A stretch of 64,000 bases of DNA from Tunturibacter gelidoferens (GTDB lineage: Bacteria > Acidobacteriota > Terriglobia > Terriglobales > Acidobacteriaceae): the NCBI RefSeq assembly GCF_040358255.1, contig NZ_CP132938.1, forward strand, positions 4,774,001-4,838,000, read 5' to 3'. Numbering within the stretch: the stretch's first letter is position 1; each line of letters opens with the position of its first letter. Under the pieces are notes generated by a model that ran no database searches, was not told where the DNA came from, and worked only from the letters and a program-made list of their open reading frames with translations. The translations under genes were made by a program, and so were the position numbers. Shown here piece after piece: positions 26,498 through 35,623 of the stretch.

Positions 26498-27772
26498 TTG
26501 GCACAGCAAATTCAGATCGATCAACCACGGCTGACGAGCGAACTCGCAACCCTCGCAACCTTCACCGACGCCGAGCCCGTCAGCAACGGCACCCCCGTCA
26601 CCCGCATCGTCTTCTCTCCAGACGATCTCCGCGCCCGCGCATGGCTCAAAGAACTTGCCACCGCCGACGGTTTCGAGGTTCGCGACGACGCCGTAGGCAA
26701 CATCTTCATCCGCTGGACCGGCACTGACCCCGACGCGCCTGCAGTCGCCACCGGCTCACACACCGACGCCATCCCTCACGCCGGAATGTACGACGGCACG
26801 GTCGGCGTCCTCGGCGGTCTCGAAGCGATGCGCACGCTCAAACGCAGCGGCCTGCAGCCCCGCCGCTCCATCGAACTCGTCATGTTCACCTCCGAAGAGC
26901 CCACCCGCTTCGGCATCGGCTGTCTCGGCAGCCGCCTAATGTCCGGGACCCTCGATCCTAAACAAGCCGACGCTCTCCACGAAGCCAACGAGCCAGCCGA
27001 CACGGCCAAGACCCTCGCACAAGTTCGCACGGCTGCGGGCTTCACCGGCGACCTCGCTTCGGTTAAGCTCTCACCGAACCACTACCACGCCTGGCTCGAA
27101 CTCCACATCGAACAGGGTCCCCTGCTCGAACGCGAAGGCACTCCCATCGGCATCGTCACCAGCATCGCCGCCCCCGCAGGCTATCGTTTCACCATCAGCG
27201 GCCTCGGCGGCCATGCCGGCGCGCTCCTCATGCCCGACCGCAAAGACGCACTCTGCGCCGCGGCCGAACTCATTCTCGCCATCGAAAAACACGCCCTCGC
27301 CACACACGTCATCGACACCGTCGCCACCGTCGGCACCTGCGACGTCCATCCCGGCGCAGTCAACAGCGTCCCCAGCCGTGTCGTCCTCCAACTCGACATC
27401 CGCGACACCGACCCAACCCGCCGCGAGTCCGTCATGCAGGCCATCCGCCGCGACATCGAAACCCTCCGCCAACGCCGCGGCGTCATCATCACCGAGCAGA
27501 TCATCAACGCCGACGCCCCCGCGCAATCCTCCCCACACCTCGTCGAACTCCTCGAAGAGGTCTGCGCCACCGACGGCATCTCTCCCAGAAAGATGGTCAG
27601 TCGCGCCTATCACGACTCGCTGTTCATGGCCCGCATCGCACCCATCGCCATGATCTTCATCCCCTGCCGCAACGGTGTAAGCCACAGACCGGACGAATAT
27701 GCCACACCCGCGCATACCACTCTCGGGGTACAAGTGCTTGCCTCAGCTCTTGCTAAACTAGCGTCAGAGTAA
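26498..27772 (+). CDS. Ureidoglycolate amidohydrolase (plant-UAH-like)
   Basis: A second M20-family amidohydrolase, 424 residues, releasing glyoxylate, CO2 and two ammonia from ureidoglycolate. It differs from allC and closely recalls plant UAH in GSHTDAIPHAGMYDG, FTSEEPTRFGIGCLGSRL, GGHAGALLMPDRKDA and SRAYHDSLFMARIAP. I place the start at TTG 26498, with AAGGAGG eight bases upstream; an earlier in-frame ATG would overlap allE by more than 160 bases. Last step of the allantoin branch. A related carbamoylase function is the alternative. Confidence 0.85.
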   Translation: MAQQIQIDQPRLTSELATLATFTDAEPVSNGTPVTRIVFSPDDLRARAWLKELATADGFEVRDDAVGNIFIRWTGTDPDAPAVATGSHTDAIPHAGMYDGTVGVLGGLEAMRTLKRSGLQPRRSIELVMFTSEEPTRFGIGCLGSRLMSGTLDPKQADALHEANEPADTAKTLAQVRTAAGFTGDLASVKLSPNHYHAWLELHIEQGPLLEREGTPIGIVTSIAAPAGYRFTISGLGGHAGALLMPDRKDALCAAAELILAIEKHALATHVIDTVATVGTCDVHPGAVNSVPSRVVLQLDIRDTDPTRRESVMQAIRRDIETLRQRRGVIITEQIINADAPAQSSPHLVELLEEVCATDGISPRKMVSRAYHDSLFMARIAPIAMIFIPCRNGVSHRPDEYATPAHTTLGVQVLASALAKLASE

Positions 27773-27785
27773 CTCCGCATTCGGC

Positions 27786-29222
27786 ATGGCCATCGAATCC
27801 ATTAATCCCGCCACCGGCAAGCTGTTGCGCAGCTTCGACCCGCTCACCGACGAAGCCGCGCGCCAGAAGATCGCTCTCGCCGCCGACTCCTTTCGCACCT
27901 ACTCTCTCGTGCCGCTCGAACACCGCGCCCTGTGGATGCGCAAGCTCGCGTCGATCCTCGAACACGAGATCGACGACCTCTCCATCCTCATCACCCAGGA
28001 GATGGGCAAGCCCCTTGAGGCAGCTCGCTTCGAGATCCTCAAATGCGCCGACGCCTGCCGCTACTACGCCGAACACGCTGCCCGCATCCTCGCACCCGAG
28101 TCCATCCCCACCGAAGACAACTACAGCTACGTGCGGTGGGATCCAATCGGCATCGTGCTGGCCGTCATGCCGTGGAACTTCCCCTTCTGGCAGGTCTTCC
28201 GCTTCCTCGCACCGGCGCTCATGGCCGGCAACGTCGCTCTCCTTAAGCACGCCAACAACGTCCCGCAGTGCGCTCTCGCCATTGAATCCCTCGTTCGCCG
28301 CGCAGGCTTTCCCCGCGGCACCTTCCAAAGCCTCCTCCTCGAAATCCATCAAGTAGAAACAGTCCTGGGCGACGAGCGCGTAGCCGCCGTCACCGTCACC
28401 GGCAGCGAGACGGCAGGCCGAGCCATCGGTGCGCAGGCTGGCTGGCTCATCAAAAAATCCGTCCTTGAACTCGGCGGCAGCGACCCCTTCATCGTCATGC
28501 CCTCCGCCGATCTCGACGCCGCCATCGAAACCGCAGTCCGCGCCCGCTGCGTCAACTCCGGACAATCCTGCATCGCGGCAAAACGCTTCATCGTCGCCGA
28601 CGAGATCTATGACGTCTTCGAATCGCGCTTCGTCGCAGGCATGGAAGCCATGCGCGTAGGCGACCCCATGAAGGACGGCACCGACATCGGCCCGCTCGCC
28701 ACCGTCCGCGCCGTCGACCTGCTCGAACAACAAGTGCAAGCCGCCACCCGCGCCGGAGCGCGCATCCTCACCGGCGGCGAACGCATGCTCGGTACCGGCA
28801 ACTACTTCGAGCCCACCGTCCTCACCGGCGTCCCACGCACCTCCGCCGTCTATCGCGAAGAGCTCTTCGGCCCCGTAGCCATGCTCTTCCGCGTCGAGAA
28901 CATCAACGAGGCCATCGAGATCGCGAACGACACCCCCTTCGGCCTCAGCGCCTCCGCCTGGACGCGCGACCCCGCCGAACAACAACGCTTCATCTCCGAG
29001 CTGCAATGCGGCGGCGTCTTCCTCAACGCCATGGTCGCCAGCGATCCCCGCCTGCCCTTCGGCGGCATCAAGCGCTCCGGCTACGGCCGCGAACTCTCCG
29101 CCGCAGGCATGCGCGAGTTCCTCAATGCAAAAACCGTCGTCATCTCCTCCGCGACGACCCCCAACGAACCCGCCACCAAGCCATACCTCGTCTCCACCGC
29201 CGACCCCTCCCCCACCCGCTAG
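27786..29222 (+). CDS. NAD(P)-dependent aldehyde dehydrogenase, succinate-semialdehyde type
   Basis: A 478-residue aldehyde dehydrogenase. The catalytic cysteine lies in NSGQSCIAAKRF and the general-base glutamate in KKSVLELGGSDP; the cofactor region is VLAVMPWNFPFWQ. The overall pattern, including NPATGKLL at the start and LPFGGIKRSGYGREL at the end, is that of succinate-semialdehyde dehydrogenases. It begins 13 bases after the ureidoglycolate amidohydrolase on the same strand, so it is likely in the purine operon, although no step of that route needs it. Substrate uncertain. Confidence 0.85.
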   Translation: MAIESINPATGKLLRSFDPLTDEAARQKIALAADSFRTYSLVPLEHRALWMRKLASILEHEIDDLSILITQEMGKPLEAARFEILKCADACRYYAEHAARILAPESIPTEDNYSYVRWDPIGIVLAVMPWNFPFWQVFRFLAPALMAGNVALLKHANNVPQCALAIESLVRRAGFPRGTFQSLLLEIHQVETVLGDERVAAVTVTGSETAGRAIGAQAGWLIKKSVLELGGSDPFIVMPSADLDAAIETAVRARCVNSGQSCIAAKRFIVADEIYDVFESRFVAGMEAMRVGDPMKDGTDIGPLATVRAVDLLEQQVQAATRAGARILTGGERMLGTGNYFEPTVLTGVPRTSAVYREELFGPVAMLFRVENINEAIEIANDTPFGLSASAWTRDPAEQQRFISELQCGGVFLNAMVASDPRLPFGGIKRSGYGRELSAAGMREFLNAKTVVISSATTPNEPATKPYLVSTADPSPTR

Positions 29223-29685
29223 CCTGTATCAGCCCCGAGCGAATTGTAGGCATCCTTTGTCCTAACAAGATCGAACGGCTAGTCCTAAGCAAGATCGAAC
29301 ACCAAAGCCCCGAATAAGGTGGCCAAGCCGCGTATTAGGCCCTCGCTGTCATCCTGCCGAAGAGCTGGCCACGCCAGTATTAGCCTTTGCTGTCATCCTG
29401 AGCGCAGCGAAGGATCCCGACGAACTCCGCCACGCCCAAACCGCTCGTCCCTTTCAAGCCACGCCTTTCAAGCCGTTGTCTGTTCTTAATCACCCTCTAG
29501 CAAGATGCGGCTCCATCCGGAAGCAATTAGTCTCTTGTGAAATTTAAATTCGGAACACTGACGCCTTCCCCTCTCCCAACACGAGACACCCGTTTTCGGC
29601 TAAGCTTCTGTGTCGTCAAGAAGCGTTCTCCGTTCGTCGCGAAGCCCTCGTCGACCAGACACACTTTTTACCCAAGAGGATCACC
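29223..29685 (+). other. 463-base gap with REP-like repeats and the hmgA leader
   Basis: No credible gene was found. Bases 29248-29310 hold a short direct repeat built on CAAGATCGAAC, and two REP-like GTCATCCTG units follow (listed separately). The right end carries an AAGAGGA ribosome-binding site for hmgA. Confidence 0.5.
29348..29417. repeat. Two REP-like GTCATCCTG units
   Basis: GTCATCCTG occurs at 29348 and again at 29392. The second copy continues AGCGCAGCGAAGGATCC, giving the near-palindromic form (CATCCTGAGC...GCGAAGGATCC) that is dispersed in many bacterial genomes including acidobacteria. Further relatives in this window are near 44527, 49872 and 49981. Confidence 0.6.
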
Positions 29686-30978
29686 ATGCCCGATCTCAAG
29701 TACTCCAGCGGCTTCGGAAATGAGTTTGCCACCGAGGCCCACCCCGGCGCACTCCCCGTCGGTCAGAACGCCCCACAAAAGGCCCCGCTCGGCCTCTACA
29801 CCGAGCAGCTAAGCGGCAGCCCCTTCACCGCGCCCCGCCTGCTCAACCGTCGCACCTGGACCTACCGGATCCGCCCTTCCGTCATGCACAAACCCTACGA
29901 GCGGATCGCCAACGGCATGGTTCGCGCCACTCCATTCAACGAAATCGAAACCACACCCAACCAACTCCGCTGGGACCCGCTTCCACTACCAACGACGCCA
30001 GTCGACTTTGTAGACGGCCTCACCACCCTCGCCGGCAACGGCGACCTCACCATGCACTCCGGCGTCGCCATCCACATCTACGCCGCAACCAAGAGCATGA
30101 CCGACCGCTTCTTCTACACCGCCGACGGCGAGCTTCTCTTCGTCCCCCAACTCGGCCGCCTCATGCTCCACACCGAACTAGGCATCCTCGACCTTACCCC
30201 AGGCGAAGTAGCTCTCATCCCACGCGGCATCAAGTTCCGCGTAGAGCTTCTCGACCAACAAGCCCGCGGCTATCTCCTCGAAAACTACGGCGCCAGCTTC
30301 CGCCTTCCAGAGCTCGGCGCAATCGGCGCCAACGGCCTCGCCAACAGCCGAGACTTCCTCACCCCGCACGCAGCCTACGACGACCGCGACAACGCCACCT
30401 TCCAGGTAGTCGCAAAGTTCCAGGGAAATCTCTGGGCCTGCGACTTCGACCACTCCCCGCTCGACGTCGTCGCCTGGCACGGCAACTACGCCCCCTGCAA
30501 GTATGACCTCGCCCGCTTCAACTGCATCAACTCCGTCAGCTTCGACCACCCCGACCCTTCCATCTACACCGTCCTCACCTCGCCCAGCGAGATTCCCGGC
30601 ACCGCCAACGTAGACTTCGCCATCTTCCCTCCACGCTGGATCGTCGCCGAGCACACCTTCCGTCCGCCATGGTTCCACCGCAACTTCATGAACGAGTTCA
30701 TGGGTCTCGTCACAGGCGAATACGACGCCAAAGCCGAAGGCTTCGTCCCCGGCGGAGCCAGCCTGCACAACTGCATGAGCGGCCACGGCCCCGACGCCGA
30801 GACCTTCGACCGCGCCAGCAAAGCCGACCTCAAGCCCGTCAAACTCGAAGGCACTCTAGCCTTCATGTTCGAAACTCGCTTCGTCTGCCGCCCTACCAAG
30901 TTCGCGATGGACACCGCCGCCCGTCAACACGAGTACTACACCTGCTGGCAGACCCTGAAGAAAAACTTCAAACCGTAG
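29686..30978 (+). CDS. hmgA: Homogentisate 1,2-dioxygenase
   Basis: Non-haem iron dioxygenase that opens the ring of homogentisate in tyrosine and phenylalanine breakdown, giving maleylacetoacetate. The 430-residue product begins LKYSSGFGNEFATEAHPGALP and carries the family blocks RRTWTYRIRPSVMH, PRGIKFRVEL, WHGNYAPCKYDL, PPRWIVAEHTFRPPWFHRN and NCMSGHGPDAETF; the iron-binding His/Glu lie in the PPWFHRNFMNEFMG region. Length is normal. No other tyrosine-degradation gene is adjacent. AAGAGGA precedes the ATG. Confidence 0.95.
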   Translation: MPDLKYSSGFGNEFATEAHPGALPVGQNAPQKAPLGLYTEQLSGSPFTAPRLLNRRTWTYRIRPSVMHKPYERIANGMVRATPFNEIETTPNQLRWDPLPLPTTPVDFVDGLTTLAGNGDLTMHSGVAIHIYAATKSMTDRFFYTADGELLFVPQLGRLMLHTELGILDLTPGEVALIPRGIKFRVELLDQQARGYLLENYGASFRLPELGAIGANGLANSRDFLTPHAAYDDRDNATFQVVAKFQGNLWACDFDHSPLDVVAWHGNYAPCKYDLARFNCINSVSFDHPDPSIYTVLTSPSEIPGTANVDFAIFPPRWIVAEHTFRPPWFHRNFMNEFMGLVTGEYDAKAEGFVPGGASLHNCMSGHGPDAETFDRASKADLKPVKLEGTLAFMFETRFVCRPTKFAMDTAARQHEYYTCWQTLKKNFKP

Positions 30979-31124
30979 CACTCATGCAAGCCGCAAGCAA
31001 CACCCAGTCTCTGGCCAAGGGGAGGACCATTGGTGTTCGGTCAAACGAGACAAGGTATACAAGTCACGAAGTGACCGCCCCACGCGCAGTGGGCCAGTCC
31101 GGCAGGACGTCTCTTCCGTGCCCC

Positions 31125-34070
31125 CTAAAAATTAAACGTAGCCTGCAACGTGATCCGACGCGAAGCCGTAGCCGAGCTGAACGGCCCAGCCGCCAGCGTA
31201 GTGAACTGACCAAACCGAGGCGAACTCAAACTACTCGTAGGCGTGCCGTAGGGAATGACGTTGAACAAGTTGAATGCCTGCGCGCCCAGGGTAAACGTAT
31301 ACCGATGACCCGAACTCGCGCCCTGTGGCCCGAACCCTCCACGAACACCACCCGGCCCACCGGCACGAGCACCACCAAGTCCTCCGGGACCACCACCAGG
31401 GCCGCTACTCGCTCCCGCCGCCGCAGTAGCTCCGCGAGTTCGCTCCCCAAATCCAAACGTCCGCGAAGCGCGAAGATTGAACGTAAAGTTCGACGGACCA
31501 TCGCAGTAGTTGATCGGCACCGGCGTCAGGCTGCCGGTCTGCGTGGAGCTGAAGTCACGCGAAATCCTGCAGCGCCCACTATCTCCACTCTCGAAAAACG
31601 GCCGTTGGTTGTAGATCGAGGAGCCCGTAGGATCGAGACCGGTCGTCAGGTTATACGGCGTTCCCGACTGCACAATAATGAACGGACTCGCAGAGAAGCT
31701 ATACGGAAGCTGCCAGCTCCCCCCGACAACCGCAAAGCTCGCATGCGTAAACGACGCACGCCCATAGTCCACCTTCGTGTCCGTATTGCTGGTCGGAAAG
31801 AATCCCGCCCCCGAGGTATTGGCATCGGCAAGATTCAACGAATAAAACCCGAACAACGTCAGCTTCTTCAACCGCGCATTTCCATTGATCAATAGCTGAT
31901 TTTCTTTATAGACACCGCCCGACTGAAACTGCTGATCGAAGCCCGTATCGACAATGAAGTTTCTGCTCAGATACTGATGATCGCCACGCGCATAAAGGTA
32001 GTTCACCGACATTGTGGCCGCGCGCCCGAGCTGCTGATCGACCCCAACCGCCTCCTGCATCGTGTACGAGCTGCGTATCCCGTCGCCGAGTCCGTAAGTT
32101 GTAATTTTGTTCGCGACCGCCGTGCCACAGTTACCAGGATTATCCGGCGTGCACACAGCCCCGGGATTAAGGACCGTCGAGGTCACCTGATTGAAGCCAT
32201 TCTCCTGCAGCGTAGTCAGATAGTTCGCCAGCGTAAATCGATCGTAAAAGATCCCGTACCCGCCTCGCACCACCGTAACCGGCGATTTATTGCCCGCTCG
32301 GGGAATCCCGTAGGCGAACGATATACGCGGCGCAAAATCACGCCCACTATTGATAACGTTCTGCGCCTCCAACCGAAGCCCATAGGTAATCGTCAGGTTT
32401 CCCCTGGGCTTCCAGTCATCCTCCGCATAAAACCCAACATCGGTCAGGCGTCCCGCCACCTGCTGCTTATTGATCGCCGTCTCCGCATACTGCCCTGGCA
32501 GCCCACACTGGTACGACGAAATCCCTCCATTCAGTGTGTCGCAGGGCTTCGTCGCCGCCGGATTACAACTGCTCGGCCGCTTGATACTAGGATTCGAATC
32601 GAAACAAGGATCCAGCAGATAAGAGTAAGTAAAAGTCCCATTCGATCCCGCATTCGACGAGAGCGACTCGTTGGTCGTGCGTAACCTCCCGCCAAAACGA
32701 ATGAAGTTCTTCGCCAGCGCAATCGAACTGTAGTTCTGCAACTCAAGGTGAGTGCTGGTGCTCCTCTGCGTCCCTTGGCTCGATCCGCCCGACGTAAAGA
32801 TTCCCTGCACCGACAGCGTCGGCGTCGTGCTCAGCGGATCCTGCGTCGAGTAGTCACGCTGATACTCAAACCGCGTCTCGTTGATCACCCGAGGACTCAA
32901 AATCTGCGTATCGCTGATCTGAACCGTATTCTCCGTAGTCTCCGTGTTGTAGCCCGCCGTCGGAAGATTCGTATTCCCAATGCCGTTGTTCTGCTGACCA
33001 TTCACGTTGTACTGGTACCGCACCGTCAGCGTGTTCTTCTCTCCCAGCGCAAGGTCCACGCGCGGGCTCACATCGCTCCGCGTCTGCGGATGCGACACAG
33101 CGCGCGCCGACTCCGGATAAGAAGAAAAATAAGAGCAGCTTGAAATCGTTGCAACACCCGGATCGCACGGCGTCGTCGCATCCGCCGAAGTCGCATAGTA
33201 GCCGCTGGGATTGACGATATTGTTGTCCTGGATCGTCCGATGCGACCCGCCCACCGTAAATGACGCGATGCGGTTGATCGGCCCGCTCACGCTCCCCAGA
33301 ATAAAGATCGTGTGGTACGGAGGCTGCGTGTTCGACGGCCCCAGGAAAGGGTTCGAAGTATTGAAGGCATTATCCCCGCCCTGCACACTCAGGCTGCCGT
33401 GATACTTGTCCGTCCCCGGCTTGGTAAAAACCTCGACACGCCCATAGCCAAGCTTGTCGTACTGGGCCGAAAACGGATTCTGATTGATCCGAATCTCGCG
33501 GATCGAAGACTTTGGAGGAAGCTGTCCGCCGGTAAATCCATCCACATAAATCTGCCCGCCGTTCGGTCCCGCAGCAGGCCCTGCCAGCGCGGTCAACTCC
33601 GAAGACAACTCATCCGGGTCATCCGATAGCGCATCCAGGTCCTTCCCCTTGATAACAGTGCTACTGGCATTACTGTCGGAGTCCACGCTCACCTGCGCAC
33701 CCTGCGAGTTGACGTTCACCTCTTGCTTCTGCTCCTGGATTGCCATCTTCGCATCCAGCGCCAGATTTTGCCCCGCCGCAAGCCTCACCCCCAGCTTCAC
33801 GTACGATGCGAATCCCGACATCGTCACCGTCAGGGAATAAGTTCCCGCACCAACATTCCGCAACACATAACTTCCATCGCTCTGCGACTGCGTAATCAAA
33901 GCCTTGCCGGCGGCCGGAGTAAGCGTCACCGTCGCCCCGGGGATCACAGCACTCTCAGGATCCGCTACCACCCCGTGCACGATTGCGCCCGTCTGCTGGG
34001 CACTCGACACCACCGGCATCCATGCAACAAAAAAAAGCAAAACAAACTTCAACCCTGCGCGGAATGACAT
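31125..34070 (-). CDS. TonB-dependent receptor, Oar-like with carboxypeptidase-regulatory domain
   Basis: A 981-residue outer-membrane protein: signal peptide (cleavage near VVSSAQ), a carboxypeptidase-regulatory-like/Cna-type beta domain at about 30-110 (VVADPESAVIPGATVTLT), a plug domain (about 140-240) and a large beta barrel ending in an aromatic residue (QATFNF). A Gly/Pro/Ala-rich loop of about 45 residues interrupts the late barrel. Proteins of this type are numerous in acidobacteria and take up oligosaccharides or peptides; the ligand is unknown. ATG 34070 was chosen for the signal peptide and AGGAGAAGG site. It follows the DUF5666-like gene by 44 bases. Confidence 0.88.
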   Translation of the reverse strand: MSFRAGLKFVLLFFVAWMPVVSSAQQTGAIVHGVVADPESAVIPGATVTLTPAAGKALITQSQSDGSYVLRNVGAGTYSLTVTMSGFASYVKLGVRLAAGQNLALDAKMAIQEQKQEVNVNSQGAQVSVDSDSNASSTVIKGKDLDALSDDPDELSSELTALAGPAAGPNGGQIYVDGFTGGQLPPKSSIREIRINQNPFSAQYDKLGYGRVEVFTKPGTDKYHGSLSVQGGDNAFNTSNPFLGPSNTQPPYHTIFILGSVSGPINRIASFTVGGSHRTIQDNNIVNPSGYYATSADATTPCDPGVATISSCSYFSSYPESARAVSHPQTRSDVSPRVDLALGEKNTLTVRYQYNVNGQQNNGIGNTNLPTAGYNTETTENTVQISDTQILSPRVINETRFEYQRDYSTQDPLSTTPTLSVQGIFTSGGSSQGTQRSTSTHLELQNYSSIALAKNFIRFGGRLRTTNESLSSNAGSNGTFTYSYLLDPCFDSNPSIKRPSSCNPAATKPCDTLNGGISSYQCGLPGQYAETAINKQQVAGRLTDVGFYAEDDWKPRGNLTITYGLRLEAQNVINSGRDFAPRISFAYGIPRAGNKSPVTVVRGGYGIFYDRFTLANYLTTLQENGFNQVTSTVLNPGAVCTPDNPGNCGTAVANKITTYGLGDGIRSSYTMQEAVGVDQQLGRAATMSVNYLYARGDHQYLSRNFIVDTGFDQQFQSGGVYKENQLLINGNARLKKLTLFGFYSLNLADANTSGAGFFPTSNTDTKVDYGRASFTHASFAVVGGSWQLPYSFSASPFIIVQSGTPYNLTTGLDPTGSSIYNQRPFFESGDSGRCRISRDFSSTQTGSLTPVPINYCDGPSNFTFNLRASRTFGFGERTRGATAAAGASSGPGGGPGGLGGARAGGPGGVRGGFGPQGASSGHRYTFTLGAQAFNLFNVIPYGTPTSSLSSPRFGQFTTLAAGPFSSATASRRITLQATFNF

Positions 34071-34114
34071 TCCTTCTCCTAAAAAGTTTTCCATCGTTGC
34101 AGTTCGCGATCGAG

Positions 34115-35299
34115 CTACTGCGCGCTGCCATCAGAGCCGCCGAGACTCCAGGGAGAAAGCGTCAACGCCGGACCACTGCTAGGTGTTGCCGCCAGAATCG
34201 GCTCTACCCCCGAGAGCAAAGTCACGCACGTCACCTGACTGACGGCCGAATCCGGCTGCGACGCGACAATCATCACTGCATCTCCCACCTTAAGATCGGC
34301 AACACTCTGACTCGGCAGCCGGCTCACCAGTTGCGAGAGATCCGTTCCTGCAGAGTGGCCCGTACCGCCCGTCCGTTCCCCGCCACCGGCAGCCTGTCCT
34401 GCACCCTGCGCCGGAGCCTGCGAGTCGCCGCCCCCGCCACTTGCCCCGCCCTTTGCACGAGCCGCAAATCGTGCCGCAGCCTCAGGCGGCAACGCCTTTA
34501 AGCTGGAGTTGTCTGTAATCTTCACCGACACCGTCTTCTTGGTCGCCAGGTCCTTCAGCGTCAGTGTTCCGCCAGCCGCATCGATCGTTGCGATCAGACC
34601 AGCGAGATTCCTGAATGAGCCGCTCACCACCTCCTCCGCTTGAATCGACGACCCATCATCGGACGTCGTCCCGCGCACACGAAGCTGATCCCCCACCTGT
34701 ATCTGTGCCAGCGTCCCCGGCTTCGCATCTTCAAACTTCACCGAGTCGCCCGCATATCGCCGAAACTTCGTCGCACTCGACGTCGTCACCGTCAGCTTCT
34801 TCGCGCCAACCGACAACACTGCCGAGCCGGCCCCGGCATCCACCGCGCTCACAATCCCGCCCATCCCCCGCTTCTGCCAATCGCCCTGCTCCGCCTCGTG
34901 CTTCTGCGCAATGTCCGACGACTTCATCAGGATCACACGCGATGCCGTAAGCCCCGCGCCGCCGTCACCAGCCTTGCCACTCACCAGCACCCGGTCCCCC
35001 GCCGCAATGTCGGCCAACGCAATCGTCTGCGCCGTCTTCAAATCCGTGCTGCCGGGCGCCAGTTGCAGAATGCGAGCCCCATCGGCCACACTCACGACAA
35101 CCTCCTGCCCCGCATCCGTAGTGAGCGTCAGGCTGTTCCCTGCCGTCGCCTTCACCGTACCAATCTGCCGCACAGCTGCGGACGTCGCAGCCGGATTCTG
35201 CGCTAAAGCACAGAGGTCTCCGACAGACAATGCGGCGATCGAAACGATCAATCCGGCACCCAATACAACTGCCCGGAAAACCCCAGATTCTCTTAACAT
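34115..35299 (-). CDS. Exported DUF5666-like beta-domain protein
   Basis: A 394-residue protein with a hydrophobic export signal (residues about 10-35, ending CALAQ). Three or more related beta modules follow, each with a pattern like GTVKATAGNSLTLTTDAG, then GLIATIDAAGGTLTLKDLAT, consistent with DUF5666 repeats. A Gly/Ala/Gln-rich linker (residues about 295-335) precedes the last module. ATG 35299 was chosen because GGAAGAGA lies upstream and it begins the signal. It is 44 bases upstream of the TonB receptor on the same strand, suggesting a surface partner. Function unknown. Confidence 0.72.
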   Translation of the reverse strand: MLRESGVFRAVVLGAGLIVSIAALSVGDLCALAQNPAATSAAVRQIGTVKATAGNSLTLTTDAGQEVVVSVADGARILQLAPGSTDLKTAQTIALADIAAGDRVLVSGKAGDGGAGLTASRVILMKSSDIAQKHEAEQGDWQKRGMGGIVSAVDAGAGSAVLSVGAKKLTVTTSSATKFRRYAGDSVKFEDAKPGTLAQIQVGDQLRVRGTTSDDGSSIQAEEVVSGSFRNLAGLIATIDAAGGTLTLKDLATKKTVSVKITDNSSLKALPPEAAARFAARAKGGASGGGGDSQAPAQGAGQAAGGGERTGGTGHSAGTDLSQLVSRLPSQSVADLKVGDAVMIVASQPDSAVSQVTCVTLLSGVEPILAATPSSGPALTLSPWSLGGSDGSAQ

Positions 35300-35623
35300 G
35301 GTTCTCTTCCTCAAGTGAAATACCGCCGCATCCTCGTCGGTCGCCTGGGATTTACTCCTCCAGGTCGCCATCCACTAAGGAAGACGAGATAGCAGCGCAA
35401 AAGTTTCCTGGGAAAAGCCTGTCTTGAAGAAGGCGGAACCCGAGCAAACCGGCTCCGACCCACTGCTCCATGCTAAACGCTTTACGGTCCCCTGCCCATC
35501 AGAACCATCGCCCGTCAGTCTCTCACAACACCACTCAACTTGCGATGGCCACGCTCATGGCGAAGACTTTACCGGAAGGAACCGGTTCGATCTCAGCATC
35601 GAAGGCGTCAAGCTCAAGGAGTG
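35300..35623 (-). other. Gap between treZ and the DUF5666-like gene
   Basis: These 324 bases hold no gene I trust; a plus-strand frame crossing it runs into treZ and looks random. The region should contain the promoter for the DUF5666-TonB pair. An inverted repeat TTCGAT-CTCAGC-ATCGAA near 35585 is the only structure noticed. Confidence 0.4.

Noticed and set aside
27753..29006. 417-residue minus-strand frame inside the aldehyde dehydrogenase
   Set aside because: Shadow of a gene with clear catalytic motifs; no recognisable domain.
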